A stretch of DNA of 64,000 nucleotides, taken from the NCBI GenBank assembly GCA_031296915.1, contig JAVDPC010000001.1, positions 62,001-126,000 of the forward strand, in the 5' to 3' direction. This document shows positions 45,743 through 55,167 of the stretch, one piece after another (position 1 is the first letter of the stretch; the number at the start of each line of letters is the position of its first letter). The position numbers were made by a program, and so were the translations under genes. Origin of the DNA: Cerasicoccus frondis (GTDB lineage: Bacteria > Verrucomicrobiota > Verrucomicrobiia > Opitutales > Cerasicoccaceae). The notes under the pieces are model-generated. The model worked only from the letters and a program-made list of their open reading frames with translations. It did not search any database and was not told the DNA's origin.

Positions 45743-46555
45743 ATGCACGACATCCTCCAAACGGGCTTACCCGTTACCATTCCGCTCTGGGAAAAAGACA
45801 TTCCCTTTGCGGATGAGGCCCTCCCCGGATTGCCCCGCCTCACGGTTTATTTGCCCAGTCAGGAACACCGCACCGGTCAAGCGATGGTCGTCTGCCCGGG
45901 CGGCGGTTATGGGCATCTGGCCATTGCTCACGAAGGCCATCGCGTGGCGCGCTTTCTGAGCAGCCAAGGCGTCTTAGCCGCCGTTTTGGAGTATCGTTAT
46001 TCGCCTTACCGGCATCCTGTGCCACTGATCGATGCTCAGCGCGCGATCCGCATGGTGCGTTACCACGCCGCAGAATGGGGTGTCGATCAGACGCAAGTCG
46101 GCATCATGGGTTTCTCCGCCGGTGGACACCTGACTGCCTGCGCCGCCACGATGAAACCAATCAAGGAAGGCATGGTCGACGACGAAATCGATCAGCTCGG
46201 TTCCCGCCCGGATTTTGCGGCTCCTATTTACGCCGTCGTCTCCATTTTTGAACCCTACGCTCACCTCGGTTCCCGCCAAAATTTATTGGGAGATAAGGCG
46301 GAGGATATGGAGCTTGTCGCCGCACTTTCACCAGAGCGCCAAGTGAATGAAACCACGCCGCCTTGTTTCATGGTCCACACCAGCGAAGACATGGTGGTTG
46401 TGCCCGAGCACAGCATTACCTTTTACCAGGCGTTGCGCAGAAACAACGTCCCCGCCGAGTTACACATCTACGAAAAAGGCGGCCACGGCATTGGACTGGC
46501 TCATAATCACCCTTGGGGGCCCGCGTTCCTCAGTTGGTTGAAGAACCGCCTTTAG
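45743..46555 (+). CDS. Alpha/beta hydrolase, BD-FAE/acetyl-esterase type
   Basis: 270 residues. Oxyanion block AMVVCPGGGYGHLAIAHEGH, LEYRYSPYRHPVPLIDAQRA, nucleophile elbow GIMGFSAGGHLTACAAT, acid in MVHTSEDMVVVPEHS and histidine in EKGGHGIGL. This is the pattern of the esterase/lipase group that often acts on acetylated sugars or xylan. No signal peptide, so cytoplasmic. The start at 45743 is one base after the stop of the nucleotidase gene. A hairpin with T tract ends the transcript at 46668-46688. Confidence 0.82.
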   Translation: MHDILQTGLPVTIPLWEKDIPFADEALPGLPRLTVYLPSQEHRTGQAMVVCPGGGYGHLAIAHEGHRVARFLSSQGVLAAVLEYRYSPYRHPVPLIDAQRAIRMVRYHAAEWGVDQTQVGIMGFSAGGHLTACAATMKPIKEGMVDDEIDQLGSRPDFAAPIYAVVSIFEPYAHLGSRQNLLGDKAEDMELVAALSPERQVNETTPPCFMVHTSEDMVVVPEHSITFYQALRRNNVPAELHIYEKGGHGIGLAHNHPWGPAFLSWLKNRL

Positions 46556-46908
46556 GATCAGCCGCTACAGGCAGAAAGGTGAAGCAAGCAACAAGCTTCT
46601 CAGACGCTATCCAGGCTAGCCCACCAATCTAGGCGCTTCGCTAAAAAGCCTTATGCTATGTTTGCACAACAACCGAGCGGTTGTTTTTGAAAACGACCAT
46701 GTGCCTTTTTTGAGGCCAACCGAGCGCCTTAATACTCACCCTTATACTGCGGGTGAACCCAGAGAAACTCATAAAGTTTGTTTTGCACCCGCACCAGTCC
46801 ACTGAAGCTAGGGCCTATTCACCGTGCTCCAAGTCCAGCGAATCACGCTGAGAAAAAATTCGGAGTTCGTGGTCGCTAGCCCCGAGCAGATGCCGAAGCT
46901 CTTGCCTT
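46556..46908. other. 353-base gap with a terminator and a possible gene tail
   Basis: Contains the terminator at 46668-46688. On the minus strand an open stretch ending in TAA at 46731-46729 reads FSGLVRVQNKLYEFLWVHPQ then YKGEY, which looks like the end of a protein but has no start codon and is cut by a stop upstream near 46820. It may be a gene remnant. Ten bases, CAACCGAGCG, occur twice (about 46670 and 46718). Confidence 0.35.
46668..46688 (+). terminator. Terminator after the nucleotidase-hydrolase pair
   Basis: Perfect stem AACAACC / GGTTGTT with a GAGC loop, followed by TTT. About 110 bases after the hydrolase stop. Confidence 0.6.
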
Positions 46909-48282
46909 CTACCCGCGCTGCTTCAAATCATACATTGCAACGATGTAAGGGTGTGACGGATCGTAATGCGTGAGCGTGTCCGGGTTGTCGACGCGACCGA
47001 TGCGGCGGCAGTTGGCGCCAATGATGCCCAGTTCACTGTCGCCGATGTCTTCACGGCAAGCCTCTACTTTCGCCATGAGTGAGGCGACGATGTCTGGGTG
47101 CTCATCGAAGACATTGGTCGTTTCGCCAATGTCTTCGATGAGGTTATAGAGTTCTACTACCGCGCCTTCTTCATCTCGCTTACAGAAATGCAGTTTCCAT
47201 TCGTGATCGCGCACCGCCTCGATGCGATTTTTCCAGTAATAAAAGAACACCTCATTCGGCGAGTCCGCAGTGGCGTCCGCCAATAAAACCGAGATATCTT
47301 TGCCATCGATCATCCGACCTTCTGCAAGCTTTGCATCGCAAAGTTTAGCAAGCGTTGGCAGGAAGTCCATCGATGTCGCGAGGCCACTCGTGGTCTGGCC
47401 GCCTGGAATGCCCTTGGGCCAACGCATCAAACAAGGCACGCGTTGTCCCCCATCCCAAGTTTGCCCTTTATGCCCACGCAAAGGCCCATTGCTGCCGCCC
47501 TCGCCTCGAGCGCGTGAACCGTTGTCGCTGGTAAAGATGACCAGGGTATTCTCGTCGATGCCCAACTGCTTTAGTTCATCGAGAATTGCGGCGGTTGCCC
47601 AATCGATCATTTCGACGCCGGCGCCATAACGCCCATTCTGCGACTCGCGCATGAACTTTTCGGGCGCGTAAATCGGCACATGGACATACATGTGGGCGAA
47701 ATAAAGAAAGAACGGCTCATCCTTATTTTCACGCAAGAAACGAACAGACTCCTCAACGTAACGCTCCGTAATACCCGCTTGATCCGGCTGCTCTTGTATG
47801 ACCTCCTGATCGCGAATCAGAGGTAACGGCGGATACTTGTCATCCTCGAACTGGCGTCCCATATCATTACTGTAGGGGATGCCAAAGTAGCTATCGAAAC
47901 CGTGCTCGGTGGGTAAAAATTCGGGCTGATCGCCACAGTGCCACTTGCCCACCATCTTCGTTTTGTAACCACTTTGCTTAAGCGCCTTGGCGATGGTCAT
48001 TTCGTCCGGGTTAAGCCCACAGTCATCACCTGGGAATAATACTGGCCGACCATTGAATTCGCCAAAGCCAATGCGCGGCGGATAGCATCCAGTCATCATC
48101 GCCCCACGCGATGGCGAACAGACCGGTGAAGCCATGTAGAAATCAGTAAAACGTAAGCCCTCTGCCGCCATCTGATCCAAAGCAGGCGTGCGATTCACCG
48201 TAGAACCGTAGCAGCCAAGATCTCCATAGCCGAGATCGTCGCAATTAATGAGAATGATATTGGGGCGAGCGGAACTGGTCAT
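46909..48282 (-). CDS. Sulfatase (arylsulfatase family), no signal peptide
   Basis: 457 residues. N-terminal metal-site strand RPNIILINCDDLGYGDLGCYG, then the formylglycine motif VCSPSRGAMMTG (C55 of C-x-P-x-R), TKMVGKWHCGDQPEFLPTEHGFD and the second metal site VIFTSDNGSRARGEG. These are the four landmarks of type I sulfatases; C55 must be oxidised by an FGE or anaerobic maturase to be active. The chain starts at MTSSARPN with no hydrophobic leader, so it appears cytoplasmic, unlike most Verrucomicrobiota sulfatases. Sulfate-ester substrate unknown. The nearby bisphosphate nucleotidase is also linked to sulfur metabolism, but co-regulation is not shown. Confidence 0.92.
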   Translation of the reverse strand: MTSSARPNIILINCDDLGYGDLGCYGSTVNRTPALDQMAAEGLRFTDFYMASPVCSPSRGAMMTGCYPPRIGFGEFNGRPVLFPGDDCGLNPDEMTIAKALKQSGYKTKMVGKWHCGDQPEFLPTEHGFDSYFGIPYSNDMGRQFEDDKYPPLPLIRDQEVIQEQPDQAGITERYVEESVRFLRENKDEPFFLYFAHMYVHVPIYAPEKFMRESQNGRYGAGVEMIDWATAAILDELKQLGIDENTLVIFTSDNGSRARGEGGSNGPLRGHKGQTWDGGQRVPCLMRWPKGIPGGQTTSGLATSMDFLPTLAKLCDAKLAEGRMIDGKDISVLLADATADSPNEVFFYYWKNRIEAVRDHEWKLHFCKRDEEGAVVELYNLIEDIGETTNVFDEHPDIVASLMAKVEACREDIGDSELGIIGANCRRIGRVDNPDTLTHYDPSHPYIVAMYDLKQRG

Positions 48283-48346
48283 CCCTTAAATCAATAACCA
48301 AGCTCAAGCGGTTCAAACAAATTCTACTGTAACCAGTTTCCTTGCT

Positions 48347-48808
48347 TCACATGAAGCTCAGTGTCGGGCGTCCCTCATGAGGAAAAGCCTCTTCAAGTAA
48401 TGGGGCCTTGGGCCGGGCGGTCACTGAAGGATGGCGACAAATCTGACCGGTATTCGAGATCACCTGAATCGCGCGGTCGTCCCAGATTTCGATCACGTAA
48501 GGGTCGAGCTCGTTCGTGATTTCCATGTCTTCAAGCTTGTGTTTCTTGAGCCACTTACGAATGGGCGGCAAGTATTCCTCATGGGCGGCGCGCGCCGTGA
48601 AGATCTTCACCTTTCGGCCCTCTGCCCGCCAACGCCGCACGCGTTCCATCATGTCCTTGATCGGCTTGCCGATGTGGCCTATGCCGCGCCACGAATTGAA
48701 TTTCGCAAGCGTGCCATCCAAGTCAACGCCGATCCAGGGCGTGGTGTCTGGCTCGGCGGTTTCGCTGACTGGCTGCTCTTCGCTTGCGGGGGGGACTAAT
48801 TGGCTCAT
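48347..48808 (-). CDS. HAD-like phosphatase domain protein
   Basis: 153 residues. After a 24-residue acidic/polar leader comes PWIGVDLDGTLAKF, with nucleophile D29 and acid D31 of the HAD motif DxDGT, then RVRRWRAEGRKVKIFTARA carrying motif II (T-A-R), and ELDPYVIEIWDDRAIQV carrying the motif IV acids (W-D-D-R). This compact domain resembles polynucleotide 3'-phosphatase/HAD subfamily III proteins. Substrate unknown. It is 45 bases from the P-type ATPase stop on the same strand, possibly co-transcribed with it. Confidence 0.72.
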   Translation of the reverse strand: MSQLVPPASEEQPVSETAEPDTTPWIGVDLDGTLAKFNSWRGIGHIGKPIKDMMERVRRWRAEGRKVKIFTARAAHEEYLPPIRKWLKKHKLEDMEITNELDPYVIEIWDDRAIQVISNTGQICRHPSVTARPKAPLLEEAFPHEGRPTLSFM

Positions 48809-48853
48809 GTAAGAAAAAGATTAGCTTATCGGAATAACGTTCGCGCGCAATGC

Positions 48854-50863
48854 CTATTGTGCTGCGGCGGCAACAGGCTCCATGCGGGCGCTGCGCGCCG
48901 CCCTCACCGAAACGCCAACACTGGAAAACAGCATCAGCAGCGCAGCGACGACAGGGTGCAATATACCAGCCGCCGCCAAACCCATTCCCAGAAAATTGTA
49001 TGCGCCAGCAAATAACAAATTGCCGCGTACCGCGCGGCGAACTTTGCGAGACAAAGTCAGGCCACGCGCAATCGGCGTCAACGAGTCTCCCATCAGCACC
49101 GCAGGGGATGTCGCGCGACTCAGGTCCGCCCCCTGCCCCATCGCAATGGAGGCGTCCGCATGACTCATGGCGGCAGCGTCATTCAAGCCGTCCCCCACAA
49201 ACACCACGCGCTCCCCGCTTGCTTGCCAGGCTCGCACACGCGCAAGCTTTTCCTCTGGACTCAGCCCAAAGTCGATCTCAACGCCAGCCAACTCACGTTG
49301 AACGGGTTCCGGGTCACCGGTCAATATAGACAGAGCAACTCCCTGTGATCGTAACGACGTCAAAGCGGGTTCGAGATCTGGACGCAGTTGTTCGCTTAGG
49401 TCAAAAGCCAAGGCCCACTGACCATTTACACTCACCAAGACTTCGCGCTTACTGTTGGCGCTGCGCGTGCGCGTTAGCAATCCGCCACCCAAAGTCTCTT
49501 CTACGAAGTCGCGCGAACCGATACGCAGCGCCGTAACAGAACCACCTAGCAAACGCACTTGCGCATCGACGCCGCGCCCGGGATGCTGAGTGATCTCCAA
49601 GGGTTCTACGTCCAATGCGGGCGCTTCGATTTGCGCAAGCGCACGCGCCACCGGATGCGGGCTCAGGCTTTCCACATCACGCACTGCAGCCAGCAGCTCA
49701 TTACTTTGCGATGCAAAGTCGGGCGACACTTCAATATCTTCCACCTTCAACGACTCAAAGCTAAGGGTGCCGGTTTTATCAAAAACGATCCGATCTGCCT
49801 GGGCGAGTTGATCGCCAAAATCTCCAGTCCGCACCGTGAGACCAAGCCGTGAGAATTGCAGCAACTGGCTCCACACCGCAATCGGTGTTGCCAGCCCAAG
49901 AGCGCAGGGGCACGCCACCAACAGCACAGCCATGGCGTTAAACAAGGCCGTCGTCCATGGCCCGACGGCGGCCCAACCGATAAACGTAAACGACGCGATG
50001 GCAATGACGCTTGGCACGAACCAGCGCATCAATTTATCCGCCTGAACTTGTAACTCTGATGGCTTTAAGCGGGCCTGCTCAACAGCCTCAAGCACACCAT
50101 CGATCCGACGCTCGCCCAGCAGCGCTCGTGGCTCGATCACAAAGGCGCCATCCACCGAATATGATCCAGCCCACACTTGATCGCCAGGCTGACGTCGCGT
50201 TGGCGTCAGTTCTCCCGTTACGGCGGTGTCAGTGACGTCACCAATTCCGGAGCGAATCACGCCATCAACGGGAATCGGCTCACCAGGCGCAACCGAGATC
50301 GCAGAATCTGCTGCGAGCTCGGCCACCGGAATGCGTCGTCGCTGCCCGCAACAGGTCTCCAAATAGGCGAAATCGAAGGCGTCACGCAATTCGCGCACGG
50401 CATCCAACGCACGCTCCCGAGAGCGCGAACCCAGGGTTTTGCCAACGGTGTAAATTGCGAGCACGATGGCGACGACCTCGTAATAAACAGAGCCTTCGCC
50501 AGTCAATGTTGCGGTGAGTGATGCGCCAAGCGCTCCAAGCGCGCTGATCAGGAACAAGGCCTCCACCGTGATGCGCCGCTCGCGCAAGGCAGCCCATGTA
50601 TTCCGGATTAGAGGAGGCGCCAAGAGCACCAACACGACCAATGCGGAGATCAGTAACCCGCCATGCAATACCCAGTAGATGGCCTGCTCGCGCGTGAGTG
50701 GTGTTTCCGAAGTGTTCAGGCCGAGCCCAAAGATCATTCCCTGCCCGGCCATCACGGCGGCGATGCCGACCTTAAGCCAAGTCATCGTCCACGCGCGCTC
50801 ATCCTCCGTTACCCCGGGCGCGGCATCGGTGTGGCAACAGCTATTGGGCAATTCGTCAGCCAT
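48854..50863 (-). CDS. Heavy-metal (Cu+-type) P1B ATPase lacking an N-terminal HMA domain
   Basis: 669 residues. Metal-translocating signature VLLVACPCALGLATPIAVW (CPC in a membrane helix), phosphorylation site DKTGTLSF, TGES-equivalent TAVTGELTPTRRQ, HP motif SLSPHPVARAL and hinge VFVGDGLNDAAAMSHAD. Eight membrane helices are predicted around these. CPC with an HP locus indicates a P1B copper or related soft-metal pump. There is no N-terminal HMA domain, only a short CCH-containing tail (NSCCHTDAA) that could bind metal. Could serve copper export or, less likely, cytochrome oxidase metal delivery. Confidence 0.92.
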   Translation of the reverse strand: MADELPNSCCHTDAAPGVTEDERAWTMTWLKVGIAAVMAGQGMIFGLGLNTSETPLTREQAIYWVLHGGLLISALVVLVLLAPPLIRNTWAALRERRITVEALFLISALGALGASLTATLTGEGSVYYEVVAIVLAIYTVGKTLGSRSRERALDAVRELRDAFDFAYLETCCGQRRRIPVAELAADSAISVAPGEPIPVDGVIRSGIGDVTDTAVTGELTPTRRQPGDQVWAGSYSVDGAFVIEPRALLGERRIDGVLEAVEQARLKPSELQVQADKLMRWFVPSVIAIASFTFIGWAAVGPWTTALFNAMAVLLVACPCALGLATPIAVWSQLLQFSRLGLTVRTGDFGDQLAQADRIVFDKTGTLSFESLKVEDIEVSPDFASQSNELLAAVRDVESLSPHPVARALAQIEAPALDVEPLEITQHPGRGVDAQVRLLGGSVTALRIGSRDFVEETLGGGLLTRTRSANSKREVLVSVNGQWALAFDLSEQLRPDLEPALTSLRSQGVALSILTGDPEPVQRELAGVEIDFGLSPEEKLARVRAWQASGERVVFVGDGLNDAAAMSHADASIAMGQGADLSRATSPAVLMGDSLTPIARGLTLSRKVRRAVRGNLLFAGAYNFLGMGLAAAGILHPVVAALLMLFSSVGVSVRAARSARMEPVAAAAQ

Positions 50864-50913
50864 AACACCAATAAGCGAACTGGTTTAAAGGGAAATGGCA
50901 ACCATGCGATTCA

Positions 50914-53748
50914 CTACTCAGCGCCAGCCGGTGCGGCGGAGGCGGGCTTAATTATGATCGGGAGCCCAGGCCCAGCACCGAGGAATTCCGACGCCAGCTC
51001 GTTGATTTCATCAAGTTTGATTGTGCTGTAGTCAGTGGCCAATGTCCGCGCCCAATCGAATTGCTGAGGATAGACCGTGGAGCCCGCAAGCACCCGGCTG
51101 AGCCAGTAGCTGTTTTTGCGAACGTATTCTTCGACATATTTCTCCATCGGCAACACCGAGCGCTGAAGCTCATCCTCCGTGACATTGCCCTTGCCCAGAT
51201 CGACCCCGAGCTCGCGGATGATGTCGACCACAGTCTCCACTTTATTTGGATCCGCAAAGTTCAGGCCAAAGAGATAGCCATAGTTATCGTAAATTTCGCT
51301 CGAACTATTGCGTGCATAGGGGCTGTAACCTTCCCCCAGCTTTTCGCGCACTTCGAGGCGCAAGCGGTCCCGAAATACGCTGGCCAATACATTGAGACGG
51401 CGAGTCCGCTTGATGTCCCAGAAATCCGTTGTGGGCCAGTAGACCGTCGCCATTGCGCGCGGAATATCGGAGTCGAATGTATAGACCTGCTGATCGGTTG
51501 TCGTTGGAAAATTGACGCCGGTGCGCTCGGACTTGTAGAGATCCTGTTTGGCCTCCCGCTCGGGCAATGCGCCGACTGTTTTCTGGACGAGGGGCAGCGC
51601 TGTCTCAAAATCGACATCGCCGACGATGCTGACTTCGAGGTAGGACTTCGTCAGCGCGGGCTCCAACCATTCACGCAGCTTTTCCATACTCTGCGATGCA
51701 AAGTCACTTTCGGTTGGAAAGCCAAAACGGAAATTACCTCCAGCAATGAACTTCCCGACTTGATCGCTCCATACGCCTTCGACAGTGCGCGCCATTTCAA
51801 TGGACATTTCGTCGTATGCCTTGCGCGCCTGACGCGCGGCTTCTTCCCGATAGCCCGGCGCAGTCAAGTAAGCGGTGAGCAACTGCAACTGACGCTCCAA
51901 ATCTTTGGGCGTGGTGCCGCCGGCGAGGGTGAAGTTTTCCTCACCCACAGAGAAAGCGCCGCCGACGGATTGCCCGGCGAGCACCCGCTCCATTTCATCG
52001 ACTGAGAGGTCCATCAGTCCACCTGCGGAAAACGCCATATTCGCAAACGTGGCGATGCCCTTTTGCTCGGGCTTCATGGACATTTCGCCACCGCCAAATC
52101 GAGCTAGCACGCCGACCGAGTTTGCCTCAAAGTCCGTTTGCTTAAAATTAAAGCGGACATTGTTGGCGAAGACGACCTGCCAGATGCCGAGGTCTTTAAT
52201 GAATTCCTTTTTCACGACCTCGCCAGGTTCACCAAAGTCGGTGTACGGCCAAGATAATTCTTCACCGACAGCAGGTGCTTCGACAGCAGTTTGCGCGCTT
52301 GAGGCGAAAGCATCCTTCAACTGTGTATTCGCGTCATCCAGCTCGAGGTTGCCGCTGACAAATAGGAAGCGGCCACCACCATCCCAGAGTTTTTCCAAAG
52401 CGGACTGCGCTGTAGCTGGCGTAAGCTGCGCCATTGCTTCTTCAGCAATGGAGAGATCCGTTTCTGGCGACGTAAAAACCTGTGCACGCGATAAACTGCG
52501 CACCAGTCCGGCAGAGAGGTCACGTGACTTTCGCGTCGGCGCCGCTTTAACGGCCTCCTGGTAATCGTTGATGATCTTGGCCTTCACTTCGGCGACTTCG
52601 GCGTCGGTAAAGCCATGCTCAAGCGCACGCCGCAACTCTTGCTCAATGACGGTTACGGCGTCTTTCCATTGCTCTGGCTTGCAGGTCAGGTCGAGGCCGC
52701 CGATTTCAAAATAGTCCAGGTAATCCCACGAGTAGGCGCTGCCAGAGGTGAAGGGCGCGTTCTCCTTTTTAGCCAGAATTTCCAAGCGTCGCGTGATAAT
52801 GCGATTAGCGGCGCTGGTGATTAAATCCCGGACCCGCACCGCACGGCTGTCGGGATCACCGTGATAGGCACGCAGCGTCATCAGGGAGACTTCGGTGGAT
52901 GTCGCTTCCGCCTCGGAATGCAGCAACACCTCAAGCTCCGGCGTGGTGAGCTCGCCCATGTCAATCTCAGGAAGACTCGACTTGGGGTTAACGAGGTCGC
53001 CGAACATCGCCTGAATGGCTTGAGCGGTTTTTTCAACCTCCACATCACCCACTACGACAACCGCCATATTATCGGGGCGATACCAGGTTTCATAAAATGA
53101 CACGAATTCCGCGCGCGGGGCTTCCTTAATCACTTCCTCCAGGCCGATTGGAAAACGCTGCGGCATGCGCGCCTTGGGGAACAAGAACTCCCAATACGCG
53201 ATAAAAGTACGGTAGTCGACCGAATCGCGATCGCGCTTTTCGCTTAAAATAACGCCGCGCTCCTGATCGATCTCCTGTTCGCGAAGCAACAGACTGCCAG
53301 CGTAGTCGCGCAAAACCTGCATGCCTTCGTGGAAGAGCTCAGGCGTGTTTTCCGGCAGCTCAAGCTTATAGACCGTTTCGTCAAAGCCGGTGTGCGCGTT
53401 GGTGTCGGCGCCAAAGCTCATCCCCAGGCGCTGCAGGTATTCGATCAGTTCCCCGGGCGGATAGTGCTCAGAACCGTTAAAAGCCATGTGCTCCAGGAAG
53501 TGGGCCAAACCACGCTGTGACTCCGTCTCCTGCAACGAACCGGCCTCAACCAAGAGCCGCAAGCTCACGCGGCCAGGCGGTTCGTTATTAGGCATGATCG
53601 CGTATTTCAGGCCGTTGTCCAACTGACCAAAGGTTACAGCCTGATCGGCAGGCAAATCGCTGGCTTGCGGTTCATCGGCGATCAGACCAATGCTCAAGGC
53701 GCACCAGCCAATTAAGGCAACGAGAATGGGATTTTTGAGAATTGGCAT
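50914..53748 (-). CDS. Exported M16 zinc peptidase, tandem domain
   Basis: 944 residues. Signal peptide from MPILKNPILVALIGWCALSIG. Zinc motif HFLEH with downstream glutamate in the RGLAHFLEHMAFNGSEHYP block; residues KRDRDSVDYRTF follow, and a second inactive M16 half occupies the C-terminal 450 residues (FGGGEMSMKPEQKGIATFAN, KLGEGYSPYARNSS). Typical exported M16 enzymes of about 940 residues form a two-half clam shell and degrade short peptides in the periplasm. The ATG at 53748 gives the signal peptide; the upstream frame to 53793 is rejected. Divergent from waaA. Confidence 0.9.
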   Translation of the reverse strand: MPILKNPILVALIGWCALSIGLIADEPQASDLPADQAVTFGQLDNGLKYAIMPNNEPPGRVSLRLLVEAGSLQETESQRGLAHFLEHMAFNGSEHYPPGELIEYLQRLGMSFGADTNAHTGFDETVYKLELPENTPELFHEGMQVLRDYAGSLLLREQEIDQERGVILSEKRDRDSVDYRTFIAYWEFLFPKARMPQRFPIGLEEVIKEAPRAEFVSFYETWYRPDNMAVVVVGDVEVEKTAQAIQAMFGDLVNPKSSLPEIDMGELTTPELEVLLHSEAEATSTEVSLMTLRAYHGDPDSRAVRVRDLITSAANRIITRRLEILAKKENAPFTSGSAYSWDYLDYFEIGGLDLTCKPEQWKDAVTVIEQELRRALEHGFTDAEVAEVKAKIINDYQEAVKAAPTRKSRDLSAGLVRSLSRAQVFTSPETDLSIAEEAMAQLTPATAQSALEKLWDGGGRFLFVSGNLELDDANTQLKDAFASSAQTAVEAPAVGEELSWPYTDFGEPGEVVKKEFIKDLGIWQVVFANNVRFNFKQTDFEANSVGVLARFGGGEMSMKPEQKGIATFANMAFSAGGLMDLSVDEMERVLAGQSVGGAFSVGEENFTLAGGTTPKDLERQLQLLTAYLTAPGYREEAARQARKAYDEMSIEMARTVEGVWSDQVGKFIAGGNFRFGFPTESDFASQSMEKLREWLEPALTKSYLEVSIVGDVDFETALPLVQKTVGALPEREAKQDLYKSERTGVNFPTTTDQQVYTFDSDIPRAMATVYWPTTDFWDIKRTRRLNVLASVFRDRLRLEVREKLGEGYSPYARNSSSEIYDNYGYLFGLNFADPNKVETVVDIIRELGVDLGKGNVTEDELQRSVLPMEKYVEEYVRKNSYWLSRVLAGSTVYPQQFDWARTLATDYSTIKLDEINELASEFLGAGPGLPIIIKPASAAPAGAE

Positions 53749-53861
53749 AAAGGAAATATTCACGCACAGACCTGGATCACAAGCCAAGGCCAAAAAGTTT
53801 GTGTTTCCTTTGACGCCCAGGACGTTATCAAGTTCCCCTTTTAGCGTCTTTTACCGTAACG

Positions 53862-55151
53862 ATGATCATCCTTTACCGCATACTTTTCCCTTTCATGCTG
53901 CTGCTGGCGCTGCCGTATTATGGCGCGCGCATGCTTAAGCGCGGCGGGTATGGGAAGGATTTGCGTCATCGCTTCGGAGCCATCCCCCCCCTCCCTCGGC
54001 CTGATCCCGGCGTCAAACGCATCTGGATACAAGCCGTCAGTGTGGGGGAAATTCGCGCCATGCAACCGATTATCGATGGGCTTAGCCAGCGCGCCGACAT
54101 CGAGCTTGTCCTCACGACGACCACGAGTACTGGCTACCAACTAGCCCGTGAACACTACGGTAAGAGTTGCCTACAGGTTGGCCTATTTCCCATCGATTGG
54201 TTTCTTTTTTCAAAAAAAAGTTGGCGGCGTATAGATCCCGATCTCGCCATCCTAATGGAAGGTGACTTGTGGCCGGAGCATTTACAACAAGCACAAAAGC
54301 GAAATGTGCCAGTGATGCTCATCAACGGCCGTATGTCCGACCGCTCATTCAAGCGTTACCAAAAAGTCAGCGGCCTCGCTCAATGGGTTTTTACGCAATT
54401 GGACACGGTCTACGCTGGCTCAAGTCAGGACGCTGATCGCTTTGCCCAATTGGGCGTTCAGGAATCGAGGCTCGAAACGACCGGCAACATCAAGTTCGAC
54501 GTTCAAGTCAAACCACTCCTCAATGAAGCCGAGCTCCAAAAGCTGCGCATGGAATTGGGATTCCCTGCCGATGCGCTAATTCTACTCGGCTCATCCACCT
54601 GGCCAGGCGAGGAAATCATGCTGGCGCAAGCATTACAGGAAATTAGGAAAACCAATCCTAACACCCGCCTGCTCATCATCCCACGTCACGCTGAGCGCCG
54701 GAAAGAAATACGCCGCGACTTGGAGCAGTTCGCATTTTCATTCGCTTTCCGCACTGAGACAAAGGATGCGCCCGAGTCGTTGGATATCTACGTGGGCGAC
54801 ACGACTGGCGAATTGGCGATGCTAAGCCAGGCGGCAGACGTTGCATTCATCGGCAAAAGCCTGCCCCCGCATACCGAGGGCCAGACGCCCATTGAGGCCG
54901 CTGCATTGGGTCTCCCCATCGTTTACGGTCCGGGAATGGGCAATTTCCGCCGAGTCTGTCAGTCACTGGAAGCGGAGTCGGCTGCACGTCGGGCAGTAGA
55001 TGCTGACGACGCCAAGCAGAAGATTCTCACGCTGCTCTACGAGCCCGCAGAGCGTAAAGCCATGACAGAATCCGCCCAACGCTGGCACACGAAAAACAGA
55101 GGCGCCGCAGATCGGGTCATCGCGGGCATCATTGCGAAACTAGACCGGTAA
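53862..55151 (+). CDS. waaA: 3-deoxy-D-manno-octulosonic acid transferase
   Basis: 429 residues, normal for WaaA/KdtA. It adds Kdo from CMP-Kdo to lipid A precursor at the inner membrane. N-terminal membrane anchor MIILYRILFPFMLLLALPYY, then RHRFGAIPPLPRP, IWIQAVSVGEIRAMQPIIDG, TTTTSTGYQLAREHYG, DLAILMEGDLWPEHLQQAQ, MLINGRMSDRSFKRYQK and TTGNIKFDV. C-terminal GT-B half contains VAFIGKSLPPHTEGQTPIEAAALG, a GT30 family hallmark. Confirms an LPS-containing Gram-negative envelope. Confidence 0.95.
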   Translation: MIILYRILFPFMLLLALPYYGARMLKRGGYGKDLRHRFGAIPPLPRPDPGVKRIWIQAVSVGEIRAMQPIIDGLSQRADIELVLTTTTSTGYQLAREHYGKSCLQVGLFPIDWFLFSKKSWRRIDPDLAILMEGDLWPEHLQQAQKRNVPVMLINGRMSDRSFKRYQKVSGLAQWVFTQLDTVYAGSSQDADRFAQLGVQESRLETTGNIKFDVQVKPLLNEAELQKLRMELGFPADALILLGSSTWPGEEIMLAQALQEIRKTNPNTRLLIIPRHAERRKEIRRDLEQFAFSFAFRTETKDAPESLDIYVGDTTGELAMLSQAADVAFIGKSLPPHTEGQTPIEAAALGLPIVYGPGMGNFRRVCQSLEAESAARRAVDADDAKQKILTLLYEPAERKAMTESAQRWHTKNRGAADRVIAGIIAKLDR

Positions 55152-55167
55152 GGTGTCGTCCTTGGCG

